This document shows, in pieces, positions 12,310-21,824 of a DNA stretch of 64,000 nt (position 1 is the first letter of the stretch; each line of letters opens with the position of its first letter). The notes beneath the pieces were generated by a model. It was given only the letters and a program-made list of their open reading frames with translations, was not told the origin of the DNA and ran no database searches. The DNA is from Anastrepha obliqua (Eukaryota; Arthropoda; Insecta; Diptera; Tephritidae): assembly GCF_027943255.1 (NCBI RefSeq), contig NC_072892.1:22715792-22779791 (forward strand), read 5' to 3'. The position numbers were made by a program, and so were the translations under genes.

Positions 12310-12440
12310 GCACAGTTCTGTTAGGTGTTTGGCCGAGATCCTCCTCCTATTTGTAGCGCGCGTCTTGATGTTGTCCCACAAATGGAAGGACCTACAGTTT
12401 TAAGCCGATTCCGGCAGATGGTTTTTTATGAGGACACCTC
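12310..12440 (-). repeat. tRNA-derived SINE, tail/body fragment
   Basis: Minus-strand fragment: TTAGGTGTTTGGCCGAGATC, CTCCTCCTATTTGTAGCGCG, GTCTTGATGTTGTCCCACAA and ATGGAAGGACCTACAGTTTT match the body of the copy at 29124-29445 in order. Both the tRNA head and the final tail are missing. Confidence 0.75.
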
Positions 12441-13291
12441 ATCCATCCAGGGGAAGGTGGGCTCATTGGAAACAAATTTCGTTAATCCCATCTTTTTTAT
12501 AATGAGGTCTGCAATGTTACCGATCGCGTCGGGACTATCCAATTATTCTCCCTGTTGTAACTCTTTGGGAAATGCTAGCTCTTTGCAAAACATGAATTCC
12601 GTCTAAATCACCAAATCATAAGAAATAAAGCTTTGAAAATTCTCCACTCATCGATCTTGGATTGCGTCAATCTATCATGTCCTGACTTAAGTGGTATGTA
12701 CTTGATGTCGTACTACCATAGTCCTTTACATACCGATGAAAACTCTTTAACGAGTAATTTTTCGTAAGCAGACCATTTTGAAAATGAAATGTTTTTCTAC
12801 AAATTTTACTTTTCCTCCACTTTTACTTAAAATATCTAGAGCTAGCAACCCGTACCTTGCTAAGGGAGCCGATTTGTCAAGAGAAAACAAGAAAGCTGAT
12901 TACTGAGCAAACTTTTTATCACTGAATCATGGATTTATTCATCTTTTTCTATTAATTTTCAATTTAACAACTAAAGTAAACAAAGTTGAATAGACAATAA
13001 ATCGTCTGCCTAGTTTGGCCAAATGTCTACTGGGAGCACAACTCATATAAGCGATTTTGCGGAATGGTTGCTGTGCTGAACTATTACGCTTTTTCGTATT
13101 CAGTTGGAATTTTTCAACGATATTAAGTGTAAAAACTACGCTGACTGACATTCGATTTGTTCCGCGCTCAATTCCGAATGTGGGCATGAAAATTTTATCC
13201 CAATAGCCCAATTTTAGCCCAAAACTAAAGGTTTATTTCTTTCTAGAATCGGATGTACGTAGCAATATATACCTTATATTATATATGCATA
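12441..13291. other. Intergenic DNA, no gene seen
   Basis: No recognisable coding or repeat structure. Overlapping short frames on both strands only. Confidence 0.4.
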
Positions 13292-13887
13292 TTAGACCGG
13301 GTCGATTTTTGGGGAGGCAAAAAACTCGCCCATTGCTCTGTGAAAATCATATTCTAGGGATCAAAATAAGAAACTTTGCCGAAGAAACCATACCTCTAAA
13401 ACGAATTCTGATGTCCCCCAATTTGGGTCGAACTTTTAGTGTCTTTTGTGGGGAGGCAAAAAACTCGCCCATTGCTCTGTGAAAATCATATTCTAGGGAT
13501 CAGAATAAGAAACTCTAAAACGAATTCTGATGTCCCCCAATTTGGGTGGAACTTTTTAGTTTCTTTTCTCATGTAAAGGTCAAAAATGGTGATATTTTGA
13601 AATGATTGTATGGGGAACCCCCCAGGGGAGTTCCAGGGGGTGTGCCACTGGCATGGGTGGATCGGCCGTCCAAAGTTAGTGGGGGTCGGTCACACATTTG
13701 GACTCGATTGGGGCACTGGCATGGGTGGATCGGCCGTCCAAAGTTAGTGGGGGTCGGTCACACATTTGGACTCGATTGGGGCACTTTAAATGGGTCAAAG
13801 TGGGATTTTTCGTTCGACCCAAATTGGGGGACGTCAGAATTCGATTTTCACAGAGCAATGAGCGATTTTTAAATCGACCCGCCCTAA
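13292..13887. mobile_element. Non-autonomous inverted-repeat (foldback-type) element with internal duplications
   Basis: The ends are inverted: left TTAGACCGGGTCGATTTTTG and, on the opposite strand, right TTAGGGCGGGTCGATTTAAA, followed on both sides by CATTGCTCTGTGAAAATC and a GATGTCCCCCAATTTGGGTC block. Two internal tandem duplications exist. A 139-bp offset repeat carries GGGGAGGCAAAAAACTCGCC at 13311 and again at 13450, with about 22 bp lost in the second copy. A perfect 68-bp repeat lies at 13646-13713 and 13714-13781. No transposase is encoded; open frames here are by-products of the duplications. The superfamily cannot be settled from the ends, and a target duplication is unclear in this A+T context. 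Confidence 0.65.
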
Positions 13888-14283
13888 TACATATATATAA
13901 CTGTAAATATATATTGTTTTAAGTATGTAGTTGAATGCCTGAATGTAGTAGTTGAATGCTTAAGATTTGCGGAACTATATGGACACCCTACATTGTTGTT
14001 GCCAGCAATTGTTTAGCGGTTTCATCTTCCTCTCTACAGAACCTGCAAGTTCCATCCAGCCTTCAAGATGGAGACAAAACACTGGGACTATTAAATAAAG
14101 AGACGGTTGAACTCAGTATTTAATAAAGGGAACATGAAACATGCTCTAATCCTTTGGCAATAAGACAACATTCTACAAAAAATTCCAACAGTTTCTTACT
14201 TTCTTTTTATAAAAACCACTGTAGAATCGCAGATGTAAGGTTCATACACAGATAGGCGAAGAATTAAGGGACATCTAATCAAC
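13888..14283. other. Intergenic DNA, no gene seen
   Basis: No coding or repeat signature found. Confidence 0.35.
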
Positions 14284-14785
14284 ATTTTGTGATTCGAAAC
14301 AGAGGTTAGGCTAGGAGAAGTGGCTGCCTTCGAAGCACGTAGGCCAGTTAGATGCACCTTGTGAAACCACCGGAACTATCCTATCCTTACTCTAATTGGT
14401 CCTGTTTAAACCATTGTGTGGGCTTTAAAAAGCTGGTTATATTACAATAGTTAGTTTAATATTCACAACATCCACAATGCTGTCCGGAAAAGCGATACCG
14501 AACAATCTCAACCGTCTTCTACACAAAGCCATGCAGCCACATAGAAGGTGTTCGACTGTCTCGTCCTATTTTATATCATGACAGCTTCTGCAATAATCAT
14601 TGGATGGTGCCCCTAATCTACTAGCATGTCTTCGAATTAGGCAGTGCACAGATAGGTTAACTACTACGATTCTTAAATCCTTCCTTTTGAATTTAAGTAG
14701 ACTCTTAGTGCGACCCCTGCTCCAAGTGGGCCACGTTTGTCTAGTGTTGTCGCAGGTGTTTAACTGTTTCCAGTTGGAATTTATA
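14284..14785 (-). pseudogene. Non-LTR retrotransposon, RNase H/zinc-knuckle C-terminal remnant
   Basis: Read on the minus strand from about 14690 down, shifting frame, the segment gives CLIRRHASRLGAPSNDYCRS followed by C-H and DETVEHLLCGCMALCRRRL then RLFGIAF. This is the conserved C-terminal Cys/His region that follows the RNase H domain in Jockey/I/Loa-like fly retrotransposons (pattern N-D-C-R-x-C-x(n)-E-H-L-L-C-x-C). A C-terminal -FLK--QWF- step and a 3' end near 14284 follow. Frames are broken by stops. The catalytic RT and RNase H cores are absent, so this is a 5'-truncated, old copy. Similar tails occur at 20480, 29505, 32700, 47600 and 56130. Confidence 0.65.
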
Positions 14786-14835
14786 ACAGTTATTTAGAAT
14801 ATAAATTATAAAAGCTTTATATTTATAAAAAATAA

Positions 14836-14933
14836 TTATAATTGTAATTTTATTTTCCGTGCAAGCTCACCAATGCTAGCCCAAGGTTCTTCCTCTAAGG
14901 TATTTTCATATGCTTTGTAAGCAATTTTCGTAC
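14836..14933 (-). CDS. Possible terminal coding exon of an unidentified gene
   Basis: On the minus strand a strong acceptor (pyrimidine-rich CTCTTTTTTTATTGTTATTACAG ends just above 14933, quoted here in part as TTTATTGTTATTACAG) opens into a frame of about 32 codons ending in TAA at 14836. The peptide includes AYKAYENTLEEEPWASIGEL and ends ARKIKLQL. It has a balanced, protein-like composition quite unlike nearby random frames. The frame needs an upstream exon ending in phase 1. I do not recognise the protein. The nearest exon-like segment upstream (15104-15166) is in phase 0, so the two do not join cleanly. This may be a host gene end, a decayed gene or a spliced transposase. Confidence is low because it rests on splice signals and composition only. 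Confidence 0.25.
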
Positions 14934-15103
14934 CTGTAATAACAATAAAAAAAGAGCTAGTTATTTATATTGATTTATTTATTGATACCTTATAATTCTA
15001 AAAGTGTAATTTTGTGATCTGAATTAATGCTGTTAACTACTGGGTTGTTAAAGTAAATCGGCAGGAAACGATTACATTTTCGCTTCTTCGTTTTTTATTT
15101 TAC

Positions 15104-15166
15104 CAATAAAATTTCATTTAAGGCCACAGTAGCCACACCTATAAGCTCATTATGATTTGTAGTTAA
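15104..15166 (-). CDS. Possible internal exon upstream of 14836-14933
   Basis: A 63-bp minus-strand segment between an acceptor (ATTTTTGTCTAG) and a donor (TTG|GTAAAA). It is open in one frame as 21 codons including HNELIGVATVALNEILL. The intron to the next candidate exon would be 170 bp. The phase does not match the attractive frame of 14836-14933: joined directly, the downstream reading terminates after 12 codons. Either one of the two is not an exon or a base has been lost. Confidence 0.15.
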
Positions 15167-15221
15167 CTAGACAAAAATCTCAATAAAAAATGCTATTTAC
15201 ATAAAAACTATTAAACCTCCC

Positions 15222-15275
15222 TTTGTGGAAAAACAGGAGGAGCCCGACCCAATAAGGGTGTAAGCGCCAATTATA
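15222..15275 (+). repeat. tRNA-derived SINE, short tail fragment
   Basis: CCTTTGTGGAAAAACAGGAG, GAGCCCGACCCAATAAGGGT and GTAAGCGCCAATTATA match the last 55 bp of the SINE body before its A+T tail. It ends exactly where the Tc1-like element begins, so that element inserted at or near the SINE tail. Confidence 0.65.
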
Positions 15276-15571
15276 AAGTGCGTTTCATAATCATAAGACA
15301 CCTTTGGTATACAATTTTTTAACTACCTTGAGCTCGCTTTTACTTTCCGGAGTAGCTTTTATTTGGCGTCATTTGAACAGTTTCTGATGCGAAAGCTAAC
15401 TGCATTTTGTAGAACCGTTATCTTTTTTGCAAGCAGCTGCACTTTTGCTAGTCTTTTCGGCGTTTCATAATGATAAGACACTAGTGGAAAATAAGTTTCT
15501 GAAGATATAGAAGGTGCTGATTGTTGTTTTGGATGACTTTAATTATAATTTTATTCAATTAGAAACATAAA

Positions 15572-16377
15572 ATGCCGAGGGGTTCAATATTATCACAAGA
15601 GGAGCGTGGGAAAAGTTTGGCCTACAAGGACTTAGGCTTATCAATTAAATTAATTGTAAAAAAACAGGCGTTGTGTTAACCGGAATTTTTTACGGAGTGC
15701 TGAAGAATTACAAAAGTTTGAAGCCCGTTGGAAGAAAATTATCACTATCAACTCGAGAATAGCGAGCAATCATAAGAAAATCTTCTAACTCAACTAAGTC
15801 TTGCGCCAACTTGGCCGCTGTTGTTCAAAATAAGGTTTCAGAAACAACAGTTTGGCGCACATTACAGAGCTGCAATCATTTAAAATTATCAAAAATAAGA
15901 AAAGGACGCCATCTTTTGCCACGGCACAAGCTGGCGCGTCTTCAGTTGGCAGAAAAACTCCTAGACACCAACTGGGGCGCAGTAAGATATTTGGAATATT
16001 TTTTATGTTGCCCGAATTCATATTGTATTATTTTTTAAAAAGGTTATATTTTCGGATGAAAAAAATGATGGACCCGATGGTTTTTTACATTATTGGAAAG
16101 ATTTGCGCAAGAGCCCCCTCTTACTTTCTAAGCGCAACTTCGGTGGAGGTTCTGTTATGGTTTGGGGTGCATTTACATCGAAAGCAACTCTTATTATACA
16201 GTTAACATCATCGCGAATGAATAAAGGTGACTACAAAAACGTTTTGAAAAATAGTCTCCTTCCTTTTATTCAGGCTAATCGGGAAGTGCCCTTCGCTTTT
16301 CAGCAAGACAACGCCCGAATACACATAAGCGGGGAAACAAGGCAGTATTTGAGCGTCTGGAAATTAGTTTTTTGCTA
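15572..16377 (+). pseudogene. Tc1-like transposase, inactivated
   Basis: Starts MPRGSILSQEERGKSLAYKD, the typical N-terminal helix-turn-helix opening of Tc1/Tc3-like transposases, then runs through several frames: TTVWRTL near 15850, LLPRHKLARL near 15918, FSDEKN near 16050 (first catalytic Asp), LLSKRNFGGGSVMVWGAF near 16123-16180, TSSRMNKGDYKNVLKNSLLP near 16208, and FQQDNARIH near 16300 (second catalytic Asp). It stops shortly after (QYLSVWKLVFC), so the third acidic residue of the DDE triad and the C-terminus are missing. Frameshifts and stops interrupt the first half. Inactive cut-and-paste transposase; it would have been nuclear and acted on the element's own ends. Confidence 0.8.
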
Positions 16378-16525
16378 AAAATTTTCTTTATTTATTAAAA
16401 AAAGTTCTAAATTCTATAATGAAACAGACAACTTTTGTTACTTTAATCGATGTGCAAAATTTTTATTTTCCTCTGAAATCTATAAATTAAAATACTTTGA
16501 AAAATTAGGAGTGTCCTATGATAAC

Positions 16526-18030
16526 ACTGCGTTACAAAAACGAACTTTTTTTCTGTCCTATGAACCAAATATACTTTTTCGGAAAGAAAAGCAAAATAAA
16601 AATACACGTGTATCGGCGATTTTCATGCACACGTCAGAATTTTTTTTTTATGTATAAAATATAGAGTCCGCCTGTGTGAAAAACTTTGGATCAATCAGGC
16701 AGACTCGTGGAAATGTTTTTATTATGTAAAATTAAAAAAAAAAAATTTATCAATTCTCAGATTTTCTTGAATTTTTTTTTTCTAAAATACTTTGACAATT
16801 GTTTTAAGTTCTGTTGCGCGAAAACGTCTTTCTGTATATTTCATCTTACGAAAAATGCAGTGCCCGACTCGAAATAACTTTTGTTACGTTTGTGGCTTAT
16901 TCGCACCAAGTAAAAATTTTAAAAATATTACGAAAACAGTGGTTAATTCGTTTCAGAAAATATTCAAGACTGCTTATGTTCTTTACTTGTGGTATACTCC
17001 GGAAGTCGTGTGCGACTATTGCTATAGAAATTTATGCAAGTTTACTGATGGAAGGTCAACAATAAAGTACTCTGTACCAACAATTTGGCTACCACGTACG
17101 GAGCACTGCTGTGTACTGTGCTACTTTTGCGTAACTTTTACTCAAACTAAAGGGGACCAATACTTTCGCCGCAACAAAATTGCTACGCTAATGTAGAATC
17201 GGTTATTCCAGCGGTTCTGTACTCACCAGAAGAACGTATGGTGGCTTCAATGGAGATTTTTGATGATGTTCCCGAATTAAGGGATGGAGAACGAACAGTA
17301 ACATCAACAATGCTATCAACATTTCTTGCATCGAATGCGAGATGCGGGGAACCAGAAGTATCGGTATTTGTACCAACACCCAGTGAACTTGGGACTGCAG
17401 TCCCGCATTTAGTAACGCAAGCCGACTTCAATGACCTTGTACGAGAAGGAAATTTGTCACAGAGAACAGCCGAACTCTTTGCATCACGCTTTAAGCAGTG
17501 GAATATAGTGGCGGCTGACTTTAAAATAACAGCCGCTCGTGATGTTTACAAACGCAAAAATAAAAGACCTAAGCTTCTTTAAAAGCATTAAAATTTTTAA
17601 TGTAACAATTTTTAATTTTAATATAATAAAATTAATAAAAAAAATCGGGGTTTTATATCTCTATTGTAATGCGGAGTGAAATACCTTTCTTTTGATACCC
17701 ACATCGGCATATCTCATGCAATTTTTTTCTTTAATTTCGAACAGGTGGCAACCCTGTGAAGCATTGTCAGTGGCAACACCTAAGTGAAAAGTCTAGAAAT
17801 GTGATACACTATCTGTGTGCCCAATTTCATTCAAATCCGTTAAGCTAATCCTGAGATCGTGTGGCTATACAGATATGCATACAAGAATTGCTCGTTTAAA
17901 GATATAAAATACAAAAAAAAAAAATTGTGACGTTTACATGAAAATCGCCGATACACGTGTATTTTTATTTTTTATCCCCTTTCCGAAGAAGTATATTTGA
18001 TTCATAGGACAGAATGTGTGTAACGCGGTG
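16526..18030 (+). mobile_element. CACTG-ended inverted-repeat element inserted in the Tc1-like element
   Basis: The ends CACTGCGTTACA (16526) and, inverted, CACCGCGTTACA (18030) open long terminal inverted repeats of about 130-138 bp (16526-16663 and 17901-18030). These share TTCTGTCCTATGAA, AAATATACTT, TCGGAAAG, ACACGTGTATCGGCGATTTT and CATG-x-ACGTCA. The element is flanked by a perfect 3-bp duplication TAA (16523-16525 and 18031-18033) in the Tc1-like right end. CACTG ends with a 3-bp duplication are the pattern of the CACTA (EnSpm/CMC) superfamily, which is my tentative assignment. It encodes no visible transposase but carries a gene-like CxxC-containing frame (16855-17582). Confidence 0.7.
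16855..17582 (+). pseudogene. CxxC zinc-finger-like arthropod multicopy protein, partial and frameshifted
   Basis: Two frames, 16855-17196 and (in another frame) about 17181-17582, form one broken gene. The first part has three cysteine clusters: FCYVCGLF, VVCDYCYRNLCKF and HCCVLCYFCV, with IWLPRTEH between, the usual layout of a putative zinc-binding N-terminus. After a single frameshift near 17181 the second part reads YANVESVIPAVLYS, then QADFNDLVREGNLSQRTAEL and FASRFKQWNIVA, ending KRKNKRPKLL. I recognise this as a protein family repeated many times in arthropod genomes (CxxC head, then a D-L-V-R--NLS---AELL-SRL-QWNLL step), with no known function that I can state. Usual members continue well beyond the LKQWN step; this copy ends about 30 codons later inside the element. 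It is probably a captured or native accessory gene of the mobile element. Confidence 0.55.
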
Positions 18031-18045
18031 TAATGAAACGCACTT

Positions 18046-19299
18046 CATGTATGTATATAAAATTTTGGCTAACCAAGCCAATTTATCGATTTAACCACTC
18101 TTTAAGAATTAACTCCAGGCTACGCAGATAACCTGATATTTCGCAAGTGACTCTCAGTAGTGAAAACTTAGCTTAAGCTAACAAACGAAAATGAACCATA
18201 AAGCCACCAATTAAAATGCAATTCAGCTTATGGAAACATGGGTATAAAACGCATTTTCGAATCATAACCAATTTTGGTTATTAATGTAACTAATTACTCC
18301 TTCCCTTACAAGAACCTCCCCTTCCCCATTCCAACTACAAATGCACCACGACCATCTGATGCAATCAATAACTGTATACAAACCTATTATTAGGTAACCA
18401 TCAATTAGCGCATTTGTAGGCGATTTCACCACGCTTTGATTTATCTAATTTTGTAGTCATAAAGCACGCATTCAACGCGCGAGAAAACCTATTGAGTTTT
18501 TCGCAGCCTAAATCCAGTGGCGGCCTTAGGCAGAAGCAAATATGTTACAAAAAAAGAAGAGAAATTTATTTATTTCTACGGGAATTTCATTTGAAATGCA
18601 ACACAAATATTTATTCACGTAAGTAAATAATTAATAATTAAATATTCAGCACAGGTGTCTGAGGCGAAAATATGCCTGAAGATTTTTTTCCTTAAAAAAT
18701 AAAAATCAATTAAAAAAAAACAATGAATTCAACAAAAATTGAAGCGACTTGCACATTGACCCATTTCAAGTCGCTGAAAAATGTAAAATAGAAGAAATTA
18801 GTTATTTAAGTATGCAATTTACATAAAAGAGTTGTCAGGGCATTACTGGCTGAAAAACAAAAGCATTAAGCGGCGTGCGTACACTGGCAGGTACAACAGT
18901 TACACGCGCACGCATTTGTAATTACGCAGGTACATATGTACGCACACACATGCATTTACAAACACACACATGCTCTTATACACACTTGCGTCAGCTTGGC
19001 ATATTTCCACACCCACTAGTCGACGCCTCAATATTGCAAAAAAAAAAAAAATTATGAAAGGCGTCAGAAGTATGAAGAAAGTTAAGAATGACACACATGA
19101 AGGTATGCAGCAGGCATGCGAGCGGCAGCAATTAAATAATGAATGAAATGCTAAATGTTGATGACAGCAGTGACTCCCATAATTGTTCATACAGTTGTAA
19201 GCCGAAACAAAAAAATCTTAAATATTGAAAAAATCTGAAATGTTGCCAGTTTTGGATATAAAGAAAAATCGAACTCTTTCTCAAAGCTTACAATTTTTT
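18046..19299. other. Intergenic DNA with CA-rich microsatellites
   Basis: No gene seen. ACACAC/CATGC words at 18930-18985 and a poly-A run at 19038-19050. Short frames on both strands through the microsatellite are not credible. Confidence 0.4.
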
Positions 19300-20213
19300 A
19301 ACAGGTGTTATTTTGAATAGCCCGCTATTTCGGTAGATGCCACTTTTGAAGCTGTCATTTTTTGATATTTGACAAGTAGAAACTACGCCATTGATAAAAA
19401 TGGAGCGCTTAAACAACGCATTGAAATTATTAAAATTCACTATAAAAATTGTGAAAATTTGGCAGAGACGGTTCGTAAAACTCGAACATTTTTGGGTCAT
19501 CGTGAAGCATCTTGTCGGACCGCAATACAGAAATTGGTGAAAAAATTCGACCTGTTAGGACAAGTTAGTGATGTGAAGAAAAAATCCCGTGCACGTCGAA
19601 CAGCCGAAAATATTGCTGTTGTAGCAGAAAGTTTTGAAGAAAAACCCAAGTTGGTACATTCCTCGCAGTTCTTTGGAATTAGGCATTCCACAAACGTCAT
19701 TACACCGTATTTTGCATAAAGATTTAGGGCTTAAGGCTTATAGAGTCCAGTTAACACAAGAACTCAAGCCGGCCGATCATCAACAACGTCGTGTCTTTGC
19801 TGATTGGGTCGTTGAAATGCATGAGAATGATCGGGATCATTCCATCGAAAAATCATCTTGAGTGATGAGGCCCATTTCCACCTCGGTGGCTTCGTCAACA
19901 AGCAAAATTTTCATATCTGGGGCTCAGAAAATTCAAGAGTTATTGTTGAAAAGCCTCTCTATCCTTAACGTGTGACTGTTTGGTGTGGTTTATAGTCCAG
20001 TGGAGTCATTGGACCTTACTTTTTCGAAAATGAAGCTGAAGCAACAGTAACGGTGAATGGATTGCGCTATCGGGAGATGATTAATGATTTTTTATGGCCG
20101 AAATTGGATTGATCTGGACAACATTTATTTTCGACAAGATGGCGCTACATGCCACACAAGCAACGAAACCATTGATCTTTTACGCGAATAACACCTCTTA
20201 TTGGAAAACCCTT
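19300..20213 (+). mobile_element. mariner-like element (DUF4817-type transposase), 3' deleted
   Basis: The left end is truncated at AACAGGTGTTATT. The right end ACACCTCTTATTGGAAAACCC at 20191-20211, followed by TTTA, is the same terminus as at 41325-41874 (AAGGGTTTTCCCAATAAC). The body carries a recognisable transposase from about 19399. The element ends prematurely: the coding sequence jumps from LLRE straight into the right terminal repeat, removing about 100 codons with the last catalytic residue. Confidence 0.75.
19399..20190 (+). pseudogene. mariner-like transposase (DUF4817 type), truncated
   Basis: N-terminal helix-turn-helix region NGALKQRIEIIKIHYKNCEN and RKTRTFLGHREASCRTAIQK, then SRARRTAENIAVVAESFEE and (after a shift near 19660) SSLELGIPQTSLHRILHKDL, LTQELKPADHQQRRVFADWV, then LSDEAHFHLGGFVNKQNFHI near 19856 (first catalytic Asp in SDEAHF), VTVWCGL, GVIGPYFFENEAEATVTVNG, RYREMINDFLWP and a second Asp box (RQDGATCHTSNET, first Q changed to R). 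The third catalytic region is deleted. Several stops and at least two frameshifts. Closely related fragments lie at 28430-30120, 36984-37170, 41380-41780 and 49608-50335. Confidence 0.8.
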
Positions 20214-20341
20214 TAGTAAAAGTTGCAATATAATTTAAATATAAAATGAAAAATTATTTAAACTCCCCAAAATCTGCTTTATTGATATTGAAGGCTATCG
20301 GATTTTTATGTTGAAATAAGGCGTCTTCGATACGTTAAGCA

Positions 20342-20459
20342 AGTGGCGAATAAACGAAGCAAATGGCATAAATAAGAATAAGGTGGTAGCACTGGACAGA
20401 AGTGGCGAATAAACGAAGCAAATGGCATAAATAAGAATAAGGTGGTAGCACTGGACAGA
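20342..20459. repeat. Perfect 59-bp tandem duplication
   Basis: Two identical head-to-tail units, 20342-20400 and 20401-20459, beginning AGTGGCGAATAAACGAAGCA and ending GGTAGCACTGGACAGA. Identity over the whole unit implies a recent slippage or unequal exchange. It lies just downstream, on the minus strand, of the non-LTR tail at 20480-21010, so it may be part of that element's 3' untranslated region. Confidence 0.9.
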
Positions 20460-20479
20460 TGTGCCAAAAATTACATTTG

Positions 20480-21010
20480 TTTGGAAGCACTAAATGAGTA
20501 TAAGTAAGACCGCGTTAGGCTGGGTTGGATTGAAATAGTTGTCCACTGTGGGATTCTATCAGGCTCATTGCCATTTGTGATGCCACGTGTGGAACTTGTC
20601 CTTATCCAGTGTGTACTTCTCAAACATTTTAGAAGATCCCGGATTTTAACAGTACTGAGTTCTTCCAATTCATTAAAGGATTGTCTACGTCAAATGGTTA
20701 ATCTTCTTCTGAATAGAGGACAATGACACAGAAGGTGTGACATCGTCTCTTCCTCATCCGCATTTAGACAGAGCTTCAGCAGAAGGGATGTGTTTGCCCA
20801 CCCATCCTCTGGGCCTGACTGCCTATTAGGCAGTGCTCCGTTATTACTGAAATCAGTGGGCTAAGACAGTGCTTATTTAGGCCTAGTAGAGAGAATCGGC
20901 CATACAGGGGGGAGACATTTGTTGCTTCAACTCCTTACTTATGATGTTCGTGCTCAGTAAATACCCTTTGTGTTCTTGTTCTTCTCAATGTTATTGTTGA
21001 CTGCAGACCA
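20480..21010 (-). pseudogene. Non-LTR retrotransposon, RNase H-flanking C-terminal remnant
   Basis: Minus-strand reading with frame changes gives NKHCLSPLISVITEHCLIGS near 20880 (family pattern: R-S-L-V-V-TGHCLIG-HA), AQRMGGQTHPFC near 20800, CHTFCVIVLYSEED near 20730 (the Cys/His box), then MEELSTVKIRDLLKCLRSTH from 20668, the usual C-terminal helix of Jockey/Loa-like ORF2. The final 30-40 codons run into untranslated sequence. The RT domain is absent (5' truncation). Same family type as 14284-14785 and 47600-48330. Confidence 0.65.
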
Positions 21011-21197
21011 TAACCTGAACAATTACAAGCAAATGAGTTGCTATGTGTGAGCACGACTAGCAACACCGAAAGAGAATTGGCAATGTTGATCCAATATAAT
21101 TTGCTCTGTATGCACGCGGTCTAATCAAACTCGCCTAATATCAGAAGAAAGATTTGGCAGCATCAAAAAAAGTGAGTTATATCAGTTTTTTGATTAA

Positions 21198-21383
21198 AAA
21201 TGTGCAGCTATAGAAAACATTTATGAACTGAATAAAAAATTCGAATTATACGCTCATCAGTCATTTGTTGAGAAAGGATGGTATCGTTTTCTTGATGGTA
21301 AAAGGCGGGAGCGAAGCATCAAAATTGCTGGAATGAGAGTTAAAATCTTGCCAAAGGATCGAAATGGTTCATTAGGGTGGTAA
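21198..21383 (+). other. Orphan coding-like frame of 61 codons
   Basis: An uninterrupted frame without a start codon near its beginning, ending TAA at 21381-21383, containing YELNKKFELYAHQSFVEKGW and GKRRERSIKIAGMRVKILPK. Composition is protein-like (mixed aromatics and charges), unlike the homopolymer-biased random frames nearby. I do not recognise it. It lies between a non-LTR tail (minus strand) and a mariner relic and could be a piece of a retroelement or an old exon. Confidence 0.15.
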
Positions 21384-21824
21384 TTTATCTAAACAAAATT
21401 TTTAAAAAGTTGTGTAAGGTGCCTTGATACTCGAGAGGTGACATAAGTTTAGTTTTTGGTAGAAGAAACGGGCTAGAAATTGACTCTGTACGCAGTTTAC
21501 CTATAAATACTAGGTTATTCAACACGATTTGCGGTTCGATAAGACAGGTCGTTGGTACTAACCTAATTTTTTTTTTTGTTATGTTGAAAAAAAAATCCTC
21601 CGATCAGGCACGATTTACTTAAAATTTTTACACAATATTTTTAAGACATTATACTTTTAAGAAAATGCAAAAAAAAAATTAAATTTGTTGAAAATACTAA
21701 CTACACCTTACCCCTTATATGAACGAATGAGAATTTAATTTCAATCTGTCAATTCATTCTTTGTTTACAAGGCATTCAGTATCGACGTGTCAATGTATTT
21801 TCTACAATAGAAAAAAACAAGTAT

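Larger units (their letters stand above)
15276..18045 (+). mobile_element. Tc1-like transposon (Tc3-type) split by a later insertion
   Basis: The left end AAGTGCGTTTCATAATCATA is repeated inside the terminal region at about 15461 (GCGTTTCATAATGATAAGAC). The right end reads GTGTCCTATGATAA at 16512-16525 and continues as TAATGAAACGCACTT at 18031-18045. The two right-hand halves together mirror the left end, and the 1505 bp between them are a foreign element flanked by TAA on both sides. Without the insertion this copy would be about 1.26 kb, the length expected of a Tc1-family element. The transposase remnant is listed separately. Confidence 0.75.

Noticed and set aside
13606..13872. Open frames rich in G, W and R (for example RPSKVSGGRSHIWTRLG)
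   Set aside because: Produced by the perfect 68-bp duplication inside a non-coding foldback element.
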